Source: Filobacillus milosensis
Lineage (GTDB): Bacteria > Bacillota > Bacilli > Bacillales > Alkalibacillaceae
Assembly: GCF_004402015.1 (NCBI RefSeq)
Contig: NZ_SOPW01000023.1
Location: 1-42,726 of the forward strand
DNA length: 42,726 nucleotides
Direction: 5' to 3'
The position numbers were made by a program, and so were the translations under genes. Positions 15,928 to 22,956 of this stretch are shown one piece after another; the stretch's first letter is position 1, and each line of letters begins with the position of its first letter. The notes under the pieces are model-generated. The model had not been told where the DNA came from. It saw only the letters and a list, made by a program, of their open reading frames with translations, and ran no database searches.

Positions 15928-18006
15928 CTAAGAGGCATCGTTTGATTTTGTTTGTTTATCATCTTGTTGTAACCTATATTCTAATAAAATATGGGTTCCT
16001 TCTGAAGATGTATATAATTGTACTCGATCGGAAAAGTTAGCAATCATGTTAAACCCTTTCCCTAATGAAATTTTACTAGAGTAACCCGACACCAAAATCG
16101 TTTTCGGAATTTCATGAAGCGGAATACCTGACCCCTTATCTGAAATCAAATATTGTAATCTATCTTCCTTACAAAATACTTGTAACTTACCACTTGTTGC
16201 ATGTTTAATTATGTTAGTAACGGTTTCAGTAACCGCAACTTGCGCCTTCATACTACTGATGTTTGTTGGATAATCATTTTGTATTAAGCTCATAAACTGA
16301 CGACTCCTGGGTATATCGGATGAATTTTTGATTGGGGTTTCATCAATGTATTCACCCAATTGCTTTTGAATGCCTTCAACAGAAGAATGGAGTCTGATCT
16401 TTTCGTTTGATAATGTGTTTACTACCTGTTCATACGACTCAAGTATTTTTTGCTCAAGCTTTATTCGGTAATTTACAAAAGGTGTTAAATCATGAACAAA
16501 TAACGTAACATCTCCATTTTCAAGAGGTTGAGCATGAATATCATACTTCGAATGACCACTTTGATAGGTTTCATGCACGGGTCTTTGATATTCTAATGAC
16601 TTATCCGAAAGAGATTGTAAGAAATCTAACGAAATATTATGTCCACCCGAAGAAATAACACCATCATTAACTTGAATAAAGAATGATTCTCCAAAACCTT
16701 CTGCATGATCAGACGGTGATTCTACCTGACCCGTTCTTTTGTTTGAACGTGTATGATTTTCTCCCGTTTTATATTGTTTAAAAACTTCACGAACCATCTC
16801 TATATGGTATAATTCTATCTTTTTCACTAAAGTAGGATCCAGAATTGTACCTGATAAGTCTTTTAACAGTTCTAGGACTGTTTCATTATCGTCGTGACGT
16901 GATAAAAGGTGTTCCAACTCATTACATAAGGCAAGAATACGTGACTCACGTGGTATATCTTCTTCTTTTAGTCCTTTAGGAAACCCTTGGCCATCCCAAC
17001 GTTCGTGATGATATAGAATCCATTCTGTAAACGATTCTTTTGGAAACATCGATTTAACTAAATCAACCGCCTTTTCTGGATGAGTCTCATATTCACGTTC
17101 TTCAGAGATCGTCAATGCCCCTCGTTTTCTAAAAATATGAGGAGGAAGCACTGATTTTCCAATATCATGAGTGATAGCGGCATGTATTAAGTCACTTCTC
17201 TTTCCTTTCGGGTATTCAAATTCATCCAAAAGCATTTCAACTATAGAAGCAACTCGATTACCATGACCCGTTAAAGTCGGTGAAATATTCTTTTCTAATA
17301 CAGAAATAAATGATTGTGAAGAATTTTTTCTGAGTTCAATTTGTTGCGTGAGATATCTAGAAAAAAACACAATCACTAACAGGAAAAATAATGTATATAA
17401 CACACTTATGTATATATCTAGGTGATCTTCTAAAATTAAAATTCTAGGAATAACCACAGAGCCTACAATTACGGGCAAAATGGTCTCTGTCGTGTACTCC
17501 TTCCATTTGGTAAACATCTTTTCATTGTAGACTGTTTTAAATATGCCTTCTAATAAGATTAAATTAGAAACTTCATACACTAAAACAACAGCTGCCACTG
17601 CTAATATCATGCTTATGTTATTTAATAAGCTCCAAGTTAATAGAGCTAAAGTTAAAGAAATAAAATACATCCCAATCGTTACGAAATAACGAAAGTAGTT
17701 TATTCGTAAACTTCTATGGTGCACATGGATAACAAATAATGTATAAGTGCTAATTGCTATGGCTAATAAACCGAATTCTAAACCAAAATTGATCGATACT
17801 AATAAGACTAACAAACCACTAATGATATAACGTTGACCGGTTGGCATCTTTATGGGTAAGTTCTCTAAAATAACAATAACTAATAGCATGAAAAGATATA
17901 AGAAGTAGTCTTGAGTCGACTCCCAAATTTTATATATAGAGAAAATAGGAGTTACACATGCAATTATGGTTAATGTTAAAGTATACCAATTTAACATTTT
18001 AGTCAT
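15928..18006 (-). CDS. Membrane HD-GYP protein fused to an RsbT/RsbW-type kinase domain
   Basis: 692 aa. Residues 1-220 hold about seven membrane helices. Residues 235-400 are an HD-GYP domain: GHGNRVA, HDIGK (His280-Asp281), THPEKA (His309), HHERWDGQGFP (His333-His334). The GYP signature is GFP, and the Asp expected in the RILA-D motif is Asn362, so phosphodiesterase activity is uncertain. Residues 440-515 look PAS-like and 515-555 coiled-coil. Residues 575-680 are a GHKL ATPase of the anti-sigma kinase type (ETVTNIIKHA, SDKGSGIP, GYSSKISLGKGF). The ATG overlaps the previous stop by 4 bp. I infer it senses a membrane or c-di-GMP signal and phosphorylates the operon STAS protein. Confidence 0.85.
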   Translation of the reverse strand: MTKMLNWYTLTLTIIACVTPIFSIYKIWESTQDYFLYLFMLLVIVILENLPIKMPTGQRYIISGLLVLLVSINFGLEFGLLAIAISTYTLFVIHVHHRSLRINYFRYFVTIGMYFISLTLALLTWSLLNNISMILAVAAVVLVYEVSNLILLEGIFKTVYNEKMFTKWKEYTTETILPVIVGSVVIPRILILEDHLDIYISVLYTLFFLLVIVFFSRYLTQQIELRKNSSQSFISVLEKNISPTLTGHGNRVASIVEMLLDEFEYPKGKRSDLIHAAITHDIGKSVLPPHIFRKRGALTISEEREYETHPEKAVDLVKSMFPKESFTEWILYHHERWDGQGFPKGLKEEDIPRESRILALCNELEHLLSRHDDNETVLELLKDLSGTILDPTLVKKIELYHIEMVREVFKQYKTGENHTRSNKRTGQVESPSDHAEGFGESFFIQVNDGVISSGGHNISLDFLQSLSDKSLEYQRPVHETYQSGHSKYDIHAQPLENGDVTLFVHDLTPFVNYRIKLEQKILESYEQVVNTLSNEKIRLHSSVEGIQKQLGEYIDETPIKNSSDIPRSRQFMSLIQNDYPTNISSMKAQVAVTETVTNIIKHATSGKLQVFCKEDRLQYLISDKGSGIPLHEIPKTILVSGYSSKISLGKGFNMIANFSDRVQLYTSSEGTHILLEYRLQQDDKQTKSNDAS

Positions 18007-18530
18007 GAATTGTCACCACTTCTCTTTATTAACGGTGAGTTAACCGTTAAAAAACGAATAAATCCGATTCCTACAAAGATATCACCAACGCTCATAACAT
18101 AAGGTTTAAGCGGAACCCAGTCCGCTAACACCCACCAAAATTCACCTTCTTGTAATAATTGATGCCTAGAATCGCTTGAAAAATTTGTAGGATCTTGCCC
18201 AACCATATTCATAGCAGCTTCAGAAACCGGCATTAATCCCCCAAACACGATTAGTGCTAGAACATTCAATGATGCTCCAACAATGATCCACTTCACGCCG
18301 ACCAAAGAGTGATTAGCTATTAATCCGATTAATAACCCTAAAAATGTCATAATAAAAATAATTTCATACTTTTGTTCTTGATAAAGTGCAATTAATGTCA
18401 GGATTATTTGGATCACAAAACAAAGAACAATAAGTCCGGACCAACGTAAAGTGATATTATGTTGTATTTTACTTGGGTTTCTTTTTAATAATAATGTTAA
18501 AATGAGGGCTGCCAAGATAGCATATATCAT
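18003..18530 (-). CDS. DUF5317-like membrane protein
   Basis: Started at the ATG preceded by AAAGGAGC at 8 bp; the longer frame would begin 66 bp earlier without a ribosome site. The 175-aa product has about five membrane helices (MIYAILAALILTLLL, WSGLIVLCFVIQIILTLIAL, IIFIMTFLGLLIGLIANHSL) and a polar loop with DPTNFSSDSRHQLLQEGEFW, followed by VMSVGDIFVGIGFIRFL. This layout, with a final GDI/GIG helix, fits DUF5317 proteins, whose role is not known. It sits between the peptide gene and the HD-GYP/kinase gene and overlaps the latter by 4 bp, so it may be a sensor partner. Confidence 0.65.
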   Translation of the reverse strand: MIYAILAALILTLLLKRNPSKIQHNITLRWSGLIVLCFVIQIILTLIALYQEQKYEIIFIMTFLGLLIGLIANHSLVGVKWIIVGASLNVLALIVFGGLMPVSEAAMNMVGQDPTNFSSDSRHQLLQEGEFWWVLADWVPLKPYVMSVGDIFVGIGFIRFLTVNSPLIKRSGDNS

Positions 18531-18602
18531 AATTCTAAGCTCCTTTATTACAAAAAATAGCTGATGATGAAGAGAGCATTCTCTCCCCATCATCACTAAT
18601 CA

Positions 18603-18689
18603 TTACCACCAAGGGCGGTGAACAATAGGACCCATAGCTAAAGCTACGATTCCAATAATAGTAAGTACGTTATATACTTTTGCTTTCAT
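18603..18689 (-). CDS. 28-aa hydrophobic Trp-ended peptide
   Basis: An AAAGGAGGTG ribosome site lies just before an ATG that opens MKAKVYNVLTIIGIVALAMG, continuing PIVHRPWW to a stop. It is a single short membrane-inserting helix with an aromatic, basic tail. It lies inside the riboswitch-controlled operon between the phosphatase and DUF5317 genes. It may be a small membrane regulator or secreted signal. The strong ribosome site makes translation likely although the frame is short. Confidence 0.6.
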   Translation of the reverse strand: MKAKVYNVLTIIGIVALAMGPIVHRPWW

Positions 18690-18720
18690 GTCATTCACCT
18701 CCTTTCATGATTAGGTGCTA

Positions 18721-19488
18721 TTAAGTTCGTTTAATCGTTACCATGGTTGCATCGTCTCGTTGTTCATAGTTTGAATAGGTTAAAATACGGTTGGTTATGT
18801 TTTCTATTAAACAGGTGTTAGAGTTATGTTGATTAACCACATCGATAATGCGATCACGTCCAAATTGCTCATCCTTCTCATTTTTAGCCTCTGTAATACC
18901 GTCTGTAAAAATGAAGATGTAATCATTTGGTTGAAGCATCACAGTTTCTTCTTGAAAGTTATAATCTTGAATAAACCCTATAGCTATCCCTTTGGCTTGA
19001 AGCAATTCACTTGGTTGATTCATTCTTTTTAATACGGGTTGTGGGTGGCCAGCTGACGCATATGTAAAGGTATTTCGCTCGATGTCATACATGCCACAAA
19101 ACAACGTCGTAAATGAACGCAGCAACTTAAAATCTTCAAATAAGGTTTGGTTAACCTTCCTTAAAAGTTCCGATGGACTTTCACTGTGGGGAGCTAACGT
19201 TCTTACTGCTGTTCTAAGCATGGCCATTTTTGTAAAAGCAGGAATTCCCTTCCCCATGACATCTCCTGCGAATACCCAATATTTTTGTTTGTTGTCTTCA
19301 TATACAAAGTCATAATAGTCTCCGCTTAAATAATGAGCAGGCACTGTATGACCGTAACAGTGTAGAGATGAACATGGTGGGGCCGTATGTTGAAGAAGGA
19401 CATTTTGTACTTTGGATGCTTCTTGAAGTTCACTCGTTATTCGTGGTGTTGTGATCGTATTTTGTGTATCCTCTAATTGCTTTTTCAT
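18721..19488 (-). CDS. SpoIIE/RsbU-type PP2C serine phosphatase
   Basis: 255 aa with a short helical N-terminus (ITSELQEASKVQNVLLQ, the usual linker helix before these domains) and a full PPM/SpoIIE domain from about residue 45. Metal-binding acids are present in LSGDYYDF (Asp57, Asp60), AGDVMGKG, IFTDGITEA and QRDDATM. It should dephosphorylate a phosphorylated STAS protein, here most likely the one encoded immediately upstream. Its ATG shares one base with the stop codon of that STAS gene, which points to translational coupling. Confidence 0.9.
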   Translation of the reverse strand: MKKQLEDTQNTITTPRITSELQEASKVQNVLLQHTAPPCSSLHCYGHTVPAHYLSGDYYDFVYEDNKQKYWVFAGDVMGKGIPAFTKMAMLRTAVRTLAPHSESPSELLRKVNQTLFEDFKLLRSFTTLFCGMYDIERNTFTYASAGHPQPVLKRMNQPSELLQAKGIAIGFIQDYNFQEETVMLQPNDYIFIFTDGITEAKNEKDEQFGRDRIIDVVNQHNSNTCLIENITNRILTYSNYEQRDDATMVTIKRT

Positions 19489-19799
19489 TAGTTAAGCACA
19501 TCCTCTAAAATTGTGAATACTCCCATTTCCTCCATCACTTCTTCTACATTTTGACGCAAATTAACAAAAGATAAATGTCGATTTTCATCTTTCCAATCAA
19601 TAACTTTTCGTATGAGCAACCCAATCCCAGAAGAATCAATAAATGAAAGATCTTTTAGATCTAGCTGACAATTAGACACCGTTTGTTCATCGACCTTCTG
19701 GATAACGGTATCGATCGTGAAAATATCCAATTCACCTTCAATATAAATAATGACTTCATCTTCCGATATTGTTTTAGAAAATATATTAAAGCTACTCAA
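19488..19799 (-). CDS. STAS-domain anti-anti-sigma-factor-like protein
   Basis: 103 aa from a TTG start preceded by AGAGGTGA. The whole protein is one STAS domain, with LSFIDSSGIGLLIR carrying the phosphorylatable Ser56/Ser57 found in SpoIIAA/RsbV. It is the first gene behind the c-di-GMP riboswitch and is followed directly by the phosphatase that would reset it and, downstream, by the kinase that would phosphorylate it. No sigma factor gene is adjacent, so the output could be another protein partner. Confidence 0.9.
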   Translation of the reverse strand: MSSFNIFSKTISEDEVIIYIEGELDIFTIDTVIQKVDEQTVSNCQLDLKDLSFIDSSGIGLLIRKVIDWKDENRHLSFVNLRQNVEEVMEEMGVFTILEDVLN

Positions 19800-19856
19800 T
19801 CTCAGTCACCTCTTTCTTTGTTAAGTCACGTTACTTCACAGTTAGCTATTTATAAT

Positions 19857-19886
19857 AAAAAAAGCCCACCCGAATAAGGCGGACTT
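19857..19886 (-). terminator. Riboswitch-linked terminator ahead of the STAS operon
   Basis: On the minus strand AAGTCCGCC, loop, GGTGGGCTT with G-U pairs runs into TTTTTTT. It lies between the riboswitch aptamer and the first gene and is the likely expression platform. Confidence 0.8.
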
Positions 19887-19900
19887 ATAACTATATCCCG

Positions 19901-19990
19901 TCTTCTTCGGTAACCCAGCTGCCATAGCTTTTGCCTTAGGCCTGTGGCTTTGCGTCCCTACCTTTAGGTAGGTTTGCCATTATCGAAAGA
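19901..19990 (-). promoter_or_regulatory. Cyclic-di-GMP-I riboswitch (GEMM) controlling the partner-switch operon
   Basis: The minus strand shows the GEMM hallmarks in order: GGCAAACC near the start, GGGACGCAAAGCCAC with the tetraloop-receptor type GCAAAG segment, GGCCTAAGGC, and GGGTTACCGAAG at the end. An intrinsic terminator follows, so binding of c-di-GMP probably decides termination. The direction (on or off) cannot be read with certainty by eye. Confidence 0.9.
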
Positions 19991-20007
19991 ACTTTTATAT
20001 TATATAA

Positions 20008-20037
20008 ATGATAGCATAACAGTTCTTGTATAATCAA
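20008..20037 (-). promoter_or_regulatory. Candidate promoter of the riboswitch transcript
   Basis: TTGATT, an 18-bp spacer and TATCAT lie on the minus strand about 18 bp before the aptamer. The match to the vegetative consensus is fair. Confidence 0.45.
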
Positions 20038-20104
20038 GACTTTATACCTACAAAACGTAAGTAATTTACTGAATTTTAACCATTTTGTTATGATTTTACA
20101 AATA

Positions 20105-20422
20105 TTAACTTTCAATGAATGTTTCTTTTCCTAAAATTTCGGTAATTTGAAGAATTTCAAATACGTCGTGAATATCCTGACTAATGTTTGAAATAGTGAT
20201 ATTTCCATCGTTTTCTCTTATTGTTTTCACTAGATTAATGAGTAATCCTACCCCAGAAGAGTCCACAAAGGGGACTTGTTCAAAATTTACGTTGATTTTT
20301 TTTGATTTCATTAACTGTGGTATTAATTTTTCATTGATGATTTTGGTGCCATCAATATCAAGATCACCTATTAATGTTACTTCTAATAAACTACTTTTCT
20401 CAAAACATTCATACTTTAGCAT
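20105..20422 (-). CDS. STAS-domain protein behind fapA
   Basis: 105 aa starting at the ATG after AGAGGTG; a longer frame reaches into fapA without a ribosome site. It is a single STAS domain with VPFVDSSGVGLLINLV, the phosphorylatable serine site (Ser55/Ser56). It lies 16 bp after the fapA stop and shares its transcript. Its sequence differs from the STAS protein of the next operon, but both could be substrates of the same kinase and phosphatase encoded 1 to 4 kb away. Confidence 0.85.
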   Translation of the reverse strand: MLKYECFEKSSLLEVTLIGDLDIDGTKIINEKLIPQLMKSKKINVNFEQVPFVDSSGVGLLINLVKTIRENDGNITISNISQDIHDVFEILQITEILGKETFIES

Positions 20423-20438
20423 TTTGATTACACCTCTT

Positions 20439-22502
20439 CTAAATATTAGACAAAAAAATGTCCTCTGAATCATTTAATTTCGCAATAACATGCGTTTTTT
20501 CTTTATTGATTGAATATTTAGCATTCCCTATTTTTAGTATCGTTCCCTCTAGCGCTTTATTGATATGAATCATTTGGTCATCTGGTACAGATACAATGGT
20601 TTTAGTACCACTATTTGAACCGACTTCATTAATGGTAACACCTAATCTTCCGTAAACTTCTCCACCTCTCACAACACCTTTAACATTTAGGTGGCCTCCA
20701 GCATGAACTTTTGTGTTAATACAGCCCTTTCCAATAATGTTGATATCGCCACTACAATATAGACTACTATTATTAGATTCAGAGATTGTAATATAAGCAT
20801 TGGGCTCTACAGGTAATTGTGCGAAATCAGACAACTCTTGCATTTTTATTGATAAATGTTTTAAACGATCCACAGATGTAATGTGGTTGGATAAGGTTAG
20901 GAAAATTTGTTTAAGTTCAATGGCTATTTGACACCATTCATCGCTAAGGTACTTTTCTCCATGATTTACGACTTCTATATATTTTTTCGCATGAGTGGTA
21001 AACCCTTTAAAACGTTTTTCAAGAAGTATAGTAATTAAGGGTTGTAACCCACTTACAGAAAAGTCATTAGACTTAAATGCTGGAGATTGAATTAGTTGCT
21101 TGATAAAAACCATCATTTTTTCAATCTGATGATGCATGATTCCGAGTAAATGCCCGAGTTCAACCATTAGCATATTACTTTTACCAGCGGCTAATTCTGA
21201 ACTTATTACATTACCTTTTACTAAAATTGATTTAGACGTTGTTAAATTAGCATAACTAGTGGATTTATGGACAAAAATATCTCCATCAGCATCAACGAGC
21301 ATATTGTCATCAACTTCTCCTAAAATCTCAACATCACCATGAAACCTAATGTTTCCTGAGGATAAATTAACATTGTCTCGATGAACGAGTTTAGGGACGA
21401 TAGTTGCTTTAACAAGCTGACCCCTTTGTTCAATTGATGGTCTTCCGGATTCTGTCGCTACCAATTGATCATCCACTTCAATAATACCCTTCCCTGTAGT
21501 GGTTTTAATCGGAAATGTTTGTTGAGCTGGCAGAGGTTCATTGGTCACTGCAACCCCAGGAATCCCTGGCTTGGGTGGATGAATTTTGGCTATAATCTCA
21601 CCCTTTTCGACAGTCGGTATTGATTTTGATTCCCTAAAATCAACTTTGCCATTTTCGTCTTCCACCAGTCCATTTTTAGGGTTTATTTCAACTAGAAATT
21701 CAACCCAACCATTGACACCTGGATGAGGTTTTAATCCTTTCGCAATAATGAACGTATTAGGTTCAATCGTTTTAGTAGCCTCTACTATTTCGTTATAATC
21801 AATGCCATAATTGATTCGAAGCAATTTTAGTTGTTGAACGACATCTTCTTCACTTAATGTATTCACTACTTCCTTTGTTTCGTCAAACGTTAATTCAATA
21901 TGTTCAGCTGGCTCAATATCTTTAATTTGACGTTTAATGTCATAGCCTGGATTCACTTTAAGTATGGCACTTAACCCTTGATCTTCAAGATTCACGGTCC
22001 AATCGGTTTTTTTATTAGCAACCTCTTCAACTAGTAAATCGATTTGATCTTTCTCAGCAAGAATAGTTGATTTCTCTTTCACTCTCACATTATCTTTAAA
22101 TAATGTAATACCTTCACTAATGGTTACTGTAGGGTATCTTCTTGAAGAATCCCTTACGAACAGTTGGCCATTTTCAACCCATACCTTACCTTCTAATTCA
22201 ACTTGTTTAAGTGATGCTTCACTTCTTTCCCTTACATCCAAATTTTCATTTATTTCAGTATGTTCAATCACTTTTTCTATTGAATAATTTTGGCTTTCTG
22301 ATGAATAACCTTCTTGAAGATGATTATGATGTTGATTTAAAGAAAGCTTAACAACCGCAGGTTTTTTACCAATTCCAATAAAACCTTTGGATTCCATTTG
22401 CATAATTTCAATATTTATTTCTTTCTTCTTAGCATCCATGATTTTTAAACCTAAATTAATAGCTTCTTCAATGTTTTTTCCTTTTGAAATAAATTGTTGC
22501 AT
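20439..22502 (-). CDS. fapA: FapA (DUF342) protein with N-terminal Jag_N domain
   Basis: 687 aa with AAAGGGGGCG before the ATG. Residues 1-55 are a Jag_N domain (KGKNIEEAINLGLKIMDAKK, SKGFIGIGKKPAVVKL). From about residue 200 the FapA/DUF342 domain follows: VKLVNPGYD-like entry, GLKPHPGVNGW, KIHPPKPGIPGVAVT and, late, the right-handed beta-helix-like GDINIIGKGCINTKVHAGG and VVRGGEVYGRLG. FapA-type proteins are linked to flagellar assembly and cell-pole functions. It is preceded by its own c-di-GMP riboswitch and followed by a STAS gene. No other flagellar genes lie in the window. Confidence 0.88.
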   Translation of the reverse strand: MQQFISKGKNIEEAINLGLKIMDAKKKEINIEIMQMESKGFIGIGKKPAVVKLSLNQHHNHLQEGYSSESQNYSIEKVIEHTEINENLDVRERSEASLKQVELEGKVWVENGQLFVRDSSRRYPTVTISEGITLFKDNVRVKEKSTILAEKDQIDLLVEEVANKKTDWTVNLEDQGLSAILKVNPGYDIKRQIKDIEPAEHIELTFDETKEVVNTLSEEDVVQQLKLLRINYGIDYNEIVEATKTIEPNTFIIAKGLKPHPGVNGWVEFLVEINPKNGLVEDENGKVDFRESKSIPTVEKGEIIAKIHPPKPGIPGVAVTNEPLPAQQTFPIKTTTGKGIIEVDDQLVATESGRPSIEQRGQLVKATIVPKLVHRDNVNLSSGNIRFHGDVEILGEVDDNMLVDADGDIFVHKSTSYANLTTSKSILVKGNVISSELAAGKSNMLMVELGHLLGIMHHQIEKMMVFIKQLIQSPAFKSNDFSVSGLQPLITILLEKRFKGFTTHAKKYIEVVNHGEKYLSDEWCQIAIELKQIFLTLSNHITSVDRLKHLSIKMQELSDFAQLPVEPNAYITISESNNSSLYCSGDINIIGKGCINTKVHAGGHLNVKGVVRGGEVYGRLGVTINEVGSNSGTKTIVSVPDDQMIHINKALEGTILKIGNAKYSINKEKTHVIAKLNDSEDIFLSNI

Positions 22503-22614
22503 ATTTCTCGCCCCCTTTATCAGTTACTTATTAAAACAATTAATTTTTATTTAAATCTAGAATTTGGCTTCACAATAAATGAGCATTATAGTGAAGCCCA
22601 TTAAAAAACTATAT

Positions 22615-22645
22615 AAAAATGCCCGCCAAAAAGATTGGCGGGCAT
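22615..22645 (-). terminator. Riboswitch-linked terminator ahead of fapA
   Basis: ATGCCCGCCAA and its exact complement TTGGCGGGCAT form an 11-bp GC-rich stem, followed by a U-rich tail (minus strand ATTTTTATAT). A further hairpin, GGCTTCAC/GTGAAGCC (22566-22598), lies between it and the fapA ribosome site. Confidence 0.85.
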
Positions 22646-22688
22646 TCTGCACGGTTATTAATACATTTTAACCATACAAAATTTAACC

Positions 22689-22780
22689 ATCCTTTTCGGT
22701 AACCCGGCGATCGTAGCAATACTGCCTTAGACCCGTAGCTTTGCGTCCTTACTTTTCAGTAAGTTTGCCATTATCGAAGG
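22689..22780 (-). promoter_or_regulatory. Second cyclic-di-GMP-I riboswitch, upstream of fapA
   Basis: Minus-strand blocks match the first copy: GGCAAACTTACTGAAAAGTA, GGACGCAAAGCTACGGGTCT, AAGGC and CGGGTTACCGAAAAGGATGG. The aptamer is followed by about 50 nt of linker and the GC-rich terminator. The loop and peripheral stems differ from copy one, so the two are old duplicates or independently acquired. Confidence 0.9.
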
Positions 22781-22956
22781 TATTTAATTAAAAAGTTATA
22801 AAGTAAATGTATTTTACTTTTATTTTTAATTAATATCAACCGGTATTTTATTCCTGTTAAATAATACCTAATTATTATTAAAAAAATATAATTTAAAACA
22901 TTTTTTCTCATTCATTTTATGACAGAAAATTAAATATAATGAGATTTTATCTTATT

